64,000 nt of DNA from assembly GCA_001630475.1 (NCBI GenBank), contig KV419444.1:71515-135514 (forward strand), written 5' to 3'. The stretch's first letter is position 1, and the number at the start of each line of letters is the position of its first letter. The notes under the pieces were generated by a model. That model did not search any database, had not been told where the DNA came from, and was given only the letters and a program-made list of their open reading frames with translations. This document shows positions 1-10,900 of this stretch, in pieces. Source of the DNA: Sistotremastrum niveocremeum HHB9708. Its lineage: Eukaryota; Basidiomycota; Agaricomycetes; Sistotremastrales; Sistotremastraceae. A program made the position numbers and the translations under genes.

Positions 1-2218
1 CGCTCCGTCCAGCAGCAGCAACAATGCTCATCCTCGTCCTCTTCCGCCGCTGATCCTCAACTCGTGCAGGGTTATCCCCAACGATATTCGCAATTTCATT
101 TACCCTTGCAATACTTCCGCGTCGACGTTGAGCTCCCTTACATCCACGCCACACCCTCGCCGACCTCCTCCTCAGCCACACTTCTTTCCCCATTCTCTCC
201 TTCGCCATACGACCTCCAATCGACCATCTCTCTCAGCTCTCCTGTACCCCTGCACACGCAGAGCTCTTCACTCGTCTATTGCGACGGGAAGCTCGTCGAT
301 CAAGAAACAGTGCTCGTGGTCCTCACGAGCGGCCCTGTGCCCACAGGTTCAGGAACAGGCCTGAGTAAAGAAAACGGCGGTGTATGGCATTACGTCACCG
401 AACTCGTGCCGAAAACTTGGCCCAAGATGCTATCGCTGGGAGAAAGTGAGTTATCCGATCGCTTAGCGTCGCATCAAAAACTAACAAAACACTCCCTGTA
501 TGTTTCTTTTCATTTCCGCCTCGTCCAAACCACCCTCTTTTCCCTGTCGCAGAAATAGCCAGATACGAAGTCATTCAAGAGATCTTCCAAGTCGGCCAGC
601 AGATCGACCATGATGCGATACGGAACGATCCTGAACTCTGCAGAATATGTCCCGCGTGTTCTTCGGAAGCATCACAGGCGAGTCTTAATTCACACTGGCA
701 ACACCGACATCCATCGGACCCACTGCTCGTCGTCGTGTACAATTTCCACGTCGCTCCGCCTCCGCCTCCTGTTCCGGCTCCTCGACCCTTGCCGAGTACT
801 TCCACAACACGTTCACCGGTAACCGATCTGAAAAATATGCTGCCTCCAGAACGAGATCGAAAGAGACCCCGACAGGACTCTCTTATCTCGTCGTCAAAAC
901 GGGAAAGAATGAACTCGTTGAACGGCATGATGAAATCCGAGTTACCTTCGCCCTCGGCAAGCGAAGATTTATCTCCTTTATCCTCCTTCTACCCTTCTAA
1001 CAATAACGTTCCGCCGACGTCCCCAGTCCATCCTCATCATCCTCCCACACCCCGACAACACGCCTCCGCCCATGCCCATGTCTCCCATGTACGACACTCT
1101 CAAATGCCTTCTACGGTTACCCCCTTCGCTCCACATGGCCATCAGGGCCATAGCCATGAATTTGGCCCAAGGCAAGGATCATCGGAGCCGTTGCCGGGTC
1201 AACATAATATCGCACACCATTCTGTCGCTCCTGATTCGGGCCGTAGACACGAAGGCGCAGAATTTGGGTTGGGTGAAGCATATGTGCGAATGGTGAGTGT
1301 TAGAACCGCTTGATCCGAACGCTTCTCTTTTTTTGAGCTCCGTCGATCTTCTGGCGGACTTTTGACAAGGAGTCGTTCCTGGTCCCTTTTTCACCCTCTC
1401 TTGCTTGCCCTTGACTTTGTTTGTTGTCTTTCATTCTGGGAAACAAGAACTAATTCACTCTTTGGATTCTTTTGTAGGAGAGGTTTTCAAGGCAACGTTC
1501 CGCGTCAGACGGAAGCGAACGCAATGAGATGATGGACTTGACTTCGAATTCGACATCGATGAATGGAAACTCGGGACCTGTTTATTCTGCAACAATTCCA
1601 CACCAAGGTTCACAATTCCATTCGCACCCTCAAACTCATTACGTAATGTCTTCTCCGCGTCTGGCTACAAACGCGCCCATCTCCAACCTCCCCTTCGGAA
1701 TACCTGCTCCATCACACCCTCACCCTCTTACTCACCAACCCCACCCCCAACATCATCGAATCAATGGGGATGCCGTCTATACATCGGACGTCTCAGGCTC
1801 GAGGATACCGAATAACAACGTACACTCAGGTTCAGGTTCAGGATATCATCTCTCGTCCTCCGCTTCCGCTTCGACCGCGACGATGGGTAGTATGAATGGA
1901 CATATTCATCATCAAGGACAAGGCCACGGTCATGGTCATGGTGGGTCCGGGCTTTCAGGGTTCACTCCGGCGAATGCAGGGCTGGCGGTAGGCGATCATG
2001 GTCAAGTGTCGCCGGTGATTATGAATTCTGGGATGCCGATGGTGATGGAGTCGGGCTTGGGGTATATGGATCATGATGATGGAGTTGGAGTTGGGGCGAT
2101 GGCGGGTATGCATACTGGGAATGGCATCGGAGGGATGAATTGTCAGTGGGGAGTCAAGAGAGAGACGACTGTGAATCCGTGTTCGAGGATACCGTATGGC
2201 GGTCCTCAAGCTTTCTGA
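1..2218 (+). CDS. Probable regulatory protein, C-terminal part (5' end outside window)
   Basis: The reading frame is open from base 1, so the gene starts left of the window. Exons are 1..445, 553..1292 and 1478..2218, with GTGAGT donors, TAG/CAG acceptors and closing phases; the stop is TGA. About 642 residues are visible. They begin with a Gln run and a Ser run, followed by a compact region (roughly residues 25-200) with hydrophobic segments such as FHLPLQYFRVDVELPYI and YNFHVAPPPPP and a CxxC pair (CRICPAC). The rest is long and low-complexity, rich in Pro, His, Ser and Gly, including a basic RDRKRPRQ stretch. This composition is typical of fungal transcription regulators, but no DNA-binding domain is visible and it would have to lie upstream. 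I do not recognise the family with confidence. Confidence 0.7.
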
Positions 2219-3555
2219 TTTTTTTTTTTCTTTTCTATCATCTTCATCATCTCGCTTCTGAATCTCAAAGTCTCATCAAGTTGATTATAGTTTTCTGTTT
2301 CGTTGGCATCTGGGTGTCCGAATTTCTCATTTCTGCCTATATCGTCTGCATTTCTGTTTATCTTTGCCGTTGGCTCTTTCTGTACCTGACTCTTTATTAT
2401 CGACCTAAATTCGAATAGTATAAACGGAAGTTCTATTCGCCTCAGCCTCAACACGCGACATCGCATCGACACATATACGGAGATATATGCATATGGTTTG
2501 ATTGCACGCTGCATACGTCGGCACCGTCAATCGCAATCGCATTCGGATAGATCGTCTGATCGTGATCGTGACTGTGATCGGAAACAACAAGTCGGGCGAT
2601 CGTCGGAACACTTGGACGCTCCGAATCGATATCGTACATACTAACATAGAGCAGCGGCACGTCGGCGGCCGACGCCACGAAGATAATGGAATGGTGGCGG
2701 AATCGGGGGCACTAGCAGTTGAGTCGCGACAGCTCTTGGTACTCCATGATCGATGTCCCTTTGACAGCTCGTTCAGGTGAGCGGTCTACGTAAGTGATGC
2801 TTGATAATGCCAAATATATTGACTCCTTGACTTTGTTCCCTGGATTACATATGTATGTTCCTCCGTAAAGCTTATGCGGGTAGCGCTGGCATTATAATTC
2901 AATTTTCGATTTTTGAAGGCTTGAAAGGTACGTGCGGCAATACTTTGCTGAAACATAGCGCTCGCTCCACCTTTCATCGAAATCTCATCTCCACTGAATT
3001 TCGCTTCTTTGTTCGCGAATTCGAATAGTAAAGTAATGTACCTGTGTTGTAACGATTCTCGAATCCACTTGGAGTCTTCGACGGCCCTGATTTTCAACGG
3101 AGTCAACTCTTTTGACCTTGAAACAGAAGCAAAAAGCCGAATAAACGTCAGACCTCCCTCTTCAGTCGATTTAGGCCGACCATACAATTACATGTACGGG
3201 ATCCAGGGCAAATAGACCAAGGCATGATAGTGGAGATGCTATGTCGCCGTCGACAGTTCGAGCCTTCGAGGTGCTTGGAGACTTGGAGTGCTGTTGGAGA
3301 TAAACAAACAGGAAAGGTATGGGAACTCTATGAGAAGGCGTAAAGTAGATTTCGATGCCAGAATGAGGGGACTATCGGGCAGGTAAGTCCACCCAAGGCA
3401 AGTCGTATACCGAGCTGACACTGTGAAGCGCAAGAGAAAGCCATTAGCAGATTACATAATCATCAGAAATATTCGCATTTGTCGCCGTATAAAACAACAC
3501 TATATTCACAAGATAGTCACAAAGAAACAAATTAGACAATTAGTAACATATCATA
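2219..3555. other. Intergenic region, no supportable gene
   Basis: This stretch lies between the 3' ends of two convergent genes. It begins with a T-rich tract just after the stop at 2218, consistent with 3' UTR. An open frame on the minus strand (2786..3187, 133 aa) has no recognisable motif, no splice-linked partner and biased composition, so I do not call it a gene. Confidence 0.5.
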
Positions 3556-5132
3556 TCAATACTCGACCGCATCTTCATCCATCGCTTGTCCTTTGGCCTC
3601 CTCCTCTTCTTTTTCTTTCTGCTTTTCTTTTTCTTTTTCTTTCTGCTTTTCTTTTTCTTTTTCTTTTTCTTTTTCTTTTTCTTTTTCTTTCGAGGCGTCT
3701 TCCTTTTCCGTGATGGCTGTGGTCGTCGGCGTCATCGTCGCTGCTGCTGCTGCTGTCGTTGTCGAAGGAGTGTCTTCAACCATTGCTTCTTCCTTGTCCG
3801 CCTCCTTCTCATCTTTCTTATCATCTCTCGGCTCCTCTCTCGCCTCTTTCTCCTCCTTATCCTCCCTTTGAACCCTCTCAACTTTCTCCCTCACCCCTCT
3901 GATTTCCGATACACCTCCCCTCCTCTCATTAATCCACGCCTCAACTTCCGCATCAACCTTCTTCTTAACCTACCCCCAAAATCAGCTTCTCCTCACCAAA
4001 AATTCGAAAAGAAAATACATACAACGCCCTTCCTCCGCTCAATAAAAGCCCTCTGACTAGGCACCAACTTAACAGGCAAATACCAAATAACCGGTATCCC
4101 CCCTCCTCCCGTCTTCCCTCCGTCTAGAGTCTTTAGCAGAGCTTCCTCTCGACTTGCTTTTCGAGGTGATGGAGTGTCGGTGTCCATGTCTTCTGGATTT
4201 TGGTCTTGGGCTTCGGATGCGAGAGAGGGGGAGGGGGAACGGGAGGGTGTGGGTGAGGTGAGGTGGGTGTCGGCTGTTGAGAGGAAGTTGGAGAGGTGGG
4301 GGAGGCGGGTGCTTCGGAGTTTTACCTGTTAGTTTGGGTGATTAGTATCGTGATTTGTTGGACGGACTAGTGCCAGAAATGAAGTACGAGGTTGAAAACT
4401 CTCGAAAGCCAGAACTGACTCGAAAGTGGCTCGAAAAAAAGGAAGGGGCAAATCAAGGAAGAAAACTCACGATACTCTCTCTCAAAGCCAACTCCTCCTC
4501 CCTCCTCTGCGCCCCCATCTTCTCCCTCTTAACCTCTTCCGCCCGTCGGACACTCTCCGTCTCTCGTGCAATTTTCGCTTGAAGGCGCTGTTCGATCAGA
4601 TTTCTTTTCTTAGCCTATTCATTCATTAGTTTCTTTTCTTTTTCTCGGGCTCGAAGAGTCGCAACGGGAAAGGCGCGAAAAGGCGGGGTTTCGAAAAAAG
4701 AGGGGAAGGAAGGGGAATGGGAAAAAGGGAATGGGAAAAGGGCAGGGAGGAAGGGAGGGGAACATACAGCATCAGTAGCACTCCTAATCCGATCCTCATT
4801 CTTCGCTTTATTAAGCGTATTCACAAGCACACCGAACATGCTTTTTCCTTTTCTTCTCTCTCCCCCTGCTGCTCCTCTTTCCCCCGCTCCTGCTCCTCCG
4901 GCTGTTGAAGAATTTGCTGATTTTAGGGAAGAGGAGAGGGATGTGAGATCTAGTTTGGGGCGACGACGTTCGGGTTTTTGGGTGGGTGCGGGAGGAGGGG
5001 GTTGGGATTCGGAGGGGTGGGAGGGTTGGGTGTCCATTCGGTCGGGGGCGGGGCTTGGGGACATTCTTGGATTGATTTTAGTGGGTTGGGGTGTGGTAAG
5101 AGGAAAGGGGGGACGTACACTTCTGTTGACAT
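3556..5132 (-). CDS. Pinin/SDK/MemA-domain protein, splicing-associated
   Basis: Five exons on the minus strand (5132..5119, 5065..4768, 4614..4471, 4325..4023, 3969..3556) give about 390 aa; the first exon codes only MSTE plus two bases of the next codon. The pinin core is clear: KSMFGVLVNTLNKAKNE (about residues 80-96) followed by a long Lys/Glu/Arg helix with KKRNLIEQRLQAKI, and later IPVIWYLPVKLVPSQRAFIERR, matching the conserved end of the pinin/SDK/MemA domain. In other eukaryotes pinin is a nuclear protein linked to the exon junction complex and alternative splicing; that role is inferred here. The C-terminus is a disordered Ala/Thr stretch followed by alternating Lys-Glu encoded by a hexanucleotide repeat. 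The gene is divergent from SRP72, with 328 bp between the start codons. Confidence 0.85.
3599..3690 (-). repeat. Hexanucleotide microsatellite inside pinin coding sequence
   Basis: On the plus strand this is an array of TTTTTC units with a few variants. Read on the coding strand, GAAAAA units give alternating Glu-Lys. A whole-unit gain or loss keeps frame and changes only the length of the charged tail, so the site is a likely length polymorphism. Confidence 0.85.
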
Positions 5133-5460
5133 TTTGGAGTTTTGAATCCTCACTTCAGTCTTCAAATTCAAGTTTAGGTCAGTCTTGGATCGTCAGTCAC
5201 GGTTTTCGATGATCAGTCGACAGTCTTCAAAGTTGGGGATTGGAGTCGGCAATTAAGACGTCTTCCTTTTGTTTTTGAGTGGCAGTCGCGCTGGTGAGTA
5301 CGGTGCACGAGAACTGAGTTTCCTGTCGAGACTCAAGTACTCGACGACTTCGCGTTGCCCAAGCCAGACTCGGAAATGTGGATGAGATAATCAATTCCAA
5401 CTCCGCTCTTACGCGTCTCTCCCTAGGCCTGCTTTATCCAACCTTTCTGTGGAAATAATC
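5133..5460. promoter_or_regulatory. Shared divergent promoter of pinin and SRP72 genes
   Basis: These 328 bp separate the start codons of two divergently transcribed housekeeping genes and must contain both 5' UTRs and core promoters. I see pyrimidine-rich stretches near both starts but no clear TATA box. Confidence 0.5.
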
Positions 5461-6783
5461 ATGCCTCCTAAAGCTCCTCCAGTAAAATCCCCACTCCCTC
5501 CTTCCAAGAAATCCCCAGGAACTAGCAAGAAAGGTCCAGCGAAGAAAGTAGTCCCCCCCGAAGACAAAATCAAGAAACATTTCACTTCGCTCCTTGCTCA
5601 AATCGAGGGTGGGCATTATAAGAATGCAGTAAGGACATGCGATAAGAGTACGTTCTCCCCCCCCCCTCCCCCTCCTCCTCCTTATCATGATATTATTTGG
5701 GGCTAATGCGAGGGTCGGGTAGTTTTGAGGATTCGGCCGGGGGATGTGGACGCGCTCGAAGCGAAGATTTATCTCCTACTACAGAGTGAGGAATATGAGG
5801 CTGCTCTTGAACTCATTTCCACCCCTGCAAATGCCCCAGCCAAGGCCGGGGGGAAGGAGAAGGAGAAGGAGAAGGAAGGAGAGTATGAATATGAGAAAGC
5901 GTATAGTCTTTATAGACTTCATCGAGAAGACGATGCGCTCTCTATTCTCTCTTCTCTCAAATCGTCTCTCAAATCCGAATCCAAATCTTCGGATGCAAAC
6001 GAGGTGGATAGAGGAGTTCTGCATCTCGATGCTCAAGTCGTACGTCCCTTCTCATCTACTAATGGTGGGATAAATGGGGGCTGATGGGGTGGGTAGCATT
6101 ATCGGAAAGGCGAATATGCGCTCGCGTTGGGGATATACAATGACCTTTTGAACAGCTGTGCACCCGTACGTCCCCCCCCCCTTTCTCGCAACTGAGGAAA
6201 GAAGAGAAAAGCTGATTGGTGTTGGTAGGGAAGCGACGAATACAACGATACACTTACGAATCTTCAAGCTTCTCAAACGCGCGTAGATTGGCTCACGGGT
6301 GGATTTTCGGGAGAGTTGTGGAGACTTCCTATTGATGTGCTGGAGGCGAACCCCCCTCCCGCCGTTCCCTCACATGCGCATGTGCCGCTTGTCGCAGCGA
6401 GCGCGCAGAAAGCTGAGCCGCTTAATTTGAGAATTCCTACGATTGCAGGTCGACCTGCAACTCCCCAAGATCTCAAGGAGAAGGAGAAGGAAAGAGAGAC
6501 GAAACCTCAAACGAAGAAACTGAGAGCTTCTCGGGTACCGAAACATGTTACTCCGAATTCTCCTCCTCCAGATCCTGAACGATGGCTTAAGAAATCCGAG
6601 CGGTCGACTTTCCAATCTAGGACACGTAAACGAGGAGGAGGAGGGGGAGGAGGAGGGGGGGCGACGGGATTGGGGACGCAGGGGGCTAGTGTTGGGGGGT
6701 ATGTTGAGGGGGCTGTTGTTGGTGCTGGAGGGGGTGGGAAGGGGAGTGGAGGAGGGAAAGGGAGGGGTGGGAAGAGGAAGTGA
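5461..6783 (+). CDS. SRP72: Signal recognition particle subunit SRP72, internally short
   Basis: Four exons (5461..5647, 5723..6039, 6097..6165, 6229..6783) give 375 aa. The N-terminus is a basic PPKAPP leader, then the first TPR-type helices (FTSLLAQIEGGHYKNAVRTC; ILRIRPGDVDALEAKIYLLL; HYRKGEYALALGIYNDLL). The C-terminus carries the SRP72 RNA-binding signature PPPDPERWLKKSERSTF (around residues 302-318), then a Gly-rich basic tail. SRP72 binds SRP RNA with SRP68 in the particle that directs secretory proteins to the ER. Fungal SRP72 is normally about 600-700 aa. Here the TPR region stops after DYN-type helix LTNLQASQ and joins a Pro/Ala linker directly, so roughly 250-300 residues of central TPRs are missing without any frame break. 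Confidence 0.88.
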
Positions 6784-6932
6784 TTGTATGCGAGAGGTTT
6801 TTGGAATATTCGGTGTGGTGCAGTGTGCATGTGGTTGGAGCAAGTTGTAAGGTGTCTATTATACATTCATACATCCATTCAGTATATACGATACAAAGCT
6901 ACAATCCGAAAATAGTTCCAAAGAATGTACGA

Positions 6933-7893
6933 CTATCCTATCTGGAGATCAAAGCACCCAGCGACGATGACGAGATGTTCGAGCGGGAACGAGTCCGTAG
7001 CTGCATGACTCGAAGTAGTCGTATGACCCAGACCCGTATTCTGTCTATCCATCCCCGCAAACGCAGAATTAACCGTATGAAACGTCGCATCCCCAACCTG
7101 ACTAAACAAACTCGTCCTATTACTCCCCCCTCCCCCATTCGTAAAATCATTCGTCGTATTTCTTCGACGGGTCCAAATCATGCGTTGGATAGCTTCACGA
7201 GCTTGAGCGAGACGAGCGAGGACGTCGAGGCCTAGGAGACGGGCTTCGTCTAGTGTGATGGGGTCGGAACGTTCGCAGAGGGATGTGTAGGCTGGGAGGA
7301 GCCAGTCGTGGCATACGTCGTAGCGGCGGGCTATGAGGATTCGGTCGACGGGGTCGGAGGCTAGTGGTTCGATTTCTATATCCTAGGCATAAGTAGGGAA
7401 TGGGAGAAGGAGGGGGGGACGGACCGCGGAGAGCGAGTTGGAAGACGCCGCGGAATTCCCAGAGGTGGGACAGGCCTAGGATGGATGTCCATTGACTGAG
7501 TGTCTTGGGTCGATGTTGTCCGATGATACTAGTGAGTGTCAGTGTCGGCAGTGGTAGTATGAGAGGGACAGACGGTGGATAGAGGATCCAGAGCAACTTT
7601 TCGAAATCGGGAGATTTGATCGATTCGAGTCTAATTGGATTCATATCGCTCGATCCTTCCGGTTCACCATTCGGACGCGGGACAGACAGCATCGCAGAGA
7701 ACACATCAGAGTGTCGAGTGAGGATTCCACGGTGGAGGTTGTACAAGTGATTCTCGACCTATTCCCATCAGCATTCATCTTAGTCATGAGAGAAAGAGGG
7801 ACGCACGAGGAGAACGAGGTTCCCGTCTTCGAAATAGTATTCAACATGTCTTGATGGACCTCGAATCCGCACCTCATCTTCTGTCTCTGCCAT
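6933..7893 (-). CDS. BTB/POZ domain protein
   Basis: Four exons on the minus strand (7893..7807, 7758..7574, 7528..7425, 7375..6933) give 272 aa. The first 120 residues match the BTB fold as seen in many basidiomycete proteins: YYFEDGNLVLLVENHLYNLH, then HSDVFSAMLSVP, then SPDFEKLLWILYPP. The second half has PVDRILIARRYDVCHDWLLPAYTSLCERSDPITLDEARLLGLD, a helical segment usual in agaricomycete BTB proteins, and a polar tail. BTB domains mediate protein-protein contacts, often with cullin-3 or in transcription; the specific role is unknown. The start lies 103 bp from the divergent UTP20 start. Intron 2 is only 45 bp with a GTCTGT donor, so its boundary is the least certain. Confidence 0.75.
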
Positions 7894-7996
7894 TCTTGTA
7901 TAGAGACAAATGAACGGCCACGACTTGTCCACACTCCATCACCGTGCCTTTCTTCCGAATCCCGCGCCGAGCGCCCACTTTTTTTAGTCTTCTGGC

Positions 7997-10900
7997 ATGG
8001 ACGAGCCAGAAAATAGATTCAGAGTACGTCCCTTCTCCTACTATCTAATCAAACTAACATGGGTATAGCACGAGTCGCATGCTGCGTCTCTTAAATCCGT
8101 CCATCTTCCCTCGTCGCTCGTAGACACTCACCTTGATCTCGAACTCGAAGATTCAGATTCGCATTTCTTCAATGCGTTGCAACTTCAACGACAATTGAAC
8201 CTATCTCCTTCCTTTTTACGCTTTGCGAATGCTACAGAGGCGAAAGCGAGGTCTTTGCCTTTGCTAGTGCATAATTGGGAAGAAATTGTTCAGTGTTGGA
8301 TTGAGACTATCCCGAGTGCAGACGATGAAGCTCTCCGTGCTCTCCTTGAGTAAGTTCCTCCATTCTTATAACGGAATCATCTAACGAAAAATAGTGTCCT
8401 GTCGAAATTAATATTCGACCTCCGAGAAACTCTTCACCCCGCCCACCCCAAACTCCTTCAATCCCTCCTCAGCATCCTCACACCCTCCATCTCCGCCGAC
8501 ACTCTAACAAGCCTCCTCTCAACCCTTTCAGCGCTCTTCAAACATTCTTTCCCCCCCTCCCAATTGGAGGAGACTTGGGAGAAGTATGTGGGGGCGACGA
8601 GGAGGTGTAATGCGGATATTCAGAGAGCTGTTGCCGGCGTTTGGGGGAACGTTCTTAGACGGCTGAGAGGAGGGGAGAGGGAGAAAGCTGTTGGGCTTGT
8701 TGTGGGGAGTCTGGGTGAAGATGATGGGGTGTTGGAAGCTTGGATATTCATCTCGGCTTGTAAAGTACGTTCTCCCCCTTTTGTTCATTATTTTCGATAC
8801 TGACGAGAGCGTAGGGCGTAGCATCAGCTTTACATAGCTCATCACCAGCTCTCCTCACTCTCCTCCTCACTCCATACCTCGCTAGCTCAAATACCGAGGA
8901 AGAAGAGAGAATTTACATCCTCCTTCGTAGGACACTCACAGCTCTAATCCATCATTCCTCCCCGGACCAATTTACACTCTCGCAAACCCTCATATCCGCT
9001 TTCTCCCCCTCGCAAGATGAGCAACAGCGAAGAAGAATGCTCAGACTTCTCACCATCCTAGCAAGCGTCCGAAAAGGCTCCCGTCTAACCCGTACGTCCT
9101 CCTCAAATCTCTCATCTAAAAAGCTAATCAAAATCTCAGAATCGGATCACGCGAAGCTCTTAGCGCTTCTCCTCGACCTATCAAGACAGGGAGGCAAGAG
9201 TCAAGAAAGTGTAGAATTGGCCGTTAGTCTGCTTTGTGTCGAAGGAGCTGGTGTTGGATCTAAAGTTCTGGAATTGGTGGGGGTGTACCTTGCTCCTTCG
9301 CCTCCCCTCCCATCATCCTCCTCAAGTATTTCACCTTCGCAATCCGCACCCGCGCCTTCCCCAACGACGAGTGGAACTGAAACAGCTCTCGCGCTTTCAT
9401 TCGCACAGTGCCTCGCAGCACTCCAATACCCACATTTTAAATCCCTCCTCCGGCCTCTCTTACTCCAAAACCTTCCTAAATACTGGGAGGAGGACAGGGA
9501 GAGGACGGTTGGTGCGCTTTGTGGATTCTGGGAGGGAGGATTCATCGGTGGCGAGGAGGTGGATGGGGTTGGGGTTGGGGTTGGGGGTGTGAGAGCGGGT
9601 TTGGAGGTGTGGATTGGGGGTGTCGTTGAGCGGTATGAGGCGCTGGAGAGGTTGGAGGGTGAAGGGGGAGAAGAAGTTGTAAGTCTTTCTTTTATTCGGG
9701 GGAATGGGGACTGATTGATGCGTTTTTGATTTGATTTCGGTTGCGTGTAGGTCAGGAATGTGAACAAGGTTATCACGATTCTTCGACACCTCCCCTCGTC
9801 CGCAAAAACGAGGACGAAGGGAGGAGAGAAGAATGAATTCTCGTCGCGCAGAATCTTGATACGGCTCGTCACCAAATCACTTTCCCTCGCCCTCGCATTT
9901 GCACAATTCTCTCATCCTCATGCTCCCAACTCTGCAGAAGCCGAGAGGGAAGCCGAAGGGCAAGCGCAAGTGCAGGTGGAAAGAGCATGGGCGAATGAAT
10001 CGTGGATCGTTGGAGCTTGTCTTCGGGCTTTGTCTACTCTTCCTCGACCTCGATCCTCTAAACCGACCAAAAAGTCGACCAAGCCGTTGACAGTCTCTGA
10101 TACTCACAACTCAGCGTCGAATGCAGAGATGGAGGTGGACGTAGAGATGGAAGACCCGAGTTCTTCAAACGAAATGAACGACTCGAACAAACAGGAATCG
10201 TCAGAAACGGAAGATGAATCCGAGAAAGAAGATGAATTGACGAATGAAACGATCAACGATATCCTACGAAATTGGAGTACGAGCGGCTGGATATTATCCT
10301 CTGTCGAACAGTACCTCTCATCCGCCTCCTTGTACGTTCCTCCCTCCTCAAGTACTACGAATATGAGTACTGACTTGGTTTGATTTTAGGAAAGAGAAGG
10401 TAGTGCTTGATGAAGATGTTAGAGAGGGATTGATGAGGGGTGTAGGGAGTTGGGATGGGCGTGTGAGGAGGGCGTGTTTGGGGTTGCTTCGAGTCACCTC
10501 TGCCCCCTCGACTCTTGCTACCTCGAGCTCTATCTCTACTTCCGTGCCTACGCCCTCCGCGGCTGAGGATGCTCTCGGTTCTGCCAATAGCGTCGTTGAT
10601 GGCGACCCACAAGCATCGCCATCCACTCATCCAAAATCCCCAAACCTCCCAAATGCCACGCATGCCACCAGATCCAGAATCTCGGATAAAGTCCTCGAAG
10701 CGCTCATTAAAGCTGAGGATGTCCCGATCTCACTTACAGGTGTTCGAGAGAGGGTGTTGAAGATACAGCGCATTGGGAGTGTTTTGAACGCTGCAGAGGG
10801 AGGTGCGGGTGATGTTGAGTTGGTGGCGTGGTGGTTGATTGGTATGTCTCTTCCTCTTTCCCCTTTCCACGTCAATAGACTTCGCGTCTTCCGCACCGCA

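Noticed and set aside
1-450. TEA/ATTS-type or other named transcription-factor assignment for the first gene
   Set aside because: No DNA-binding domain lies in the visible part and the conserved-looking patches do not match a family I can name reliably.
3586-4056. Plus-strand ORF rich in Phe and Leu that looks like a membrane protein
   Set aside because: It is the antisense of the Lys-Glu repeat and adjoining exons of the pinin-type gene; the low-complexity composition explains it.
9201-9875. Minus-strand ORF of 224 aa
   Set aside because: It is antisense to UTP20 exons 5-6 and crosses a clear intron; no motif.
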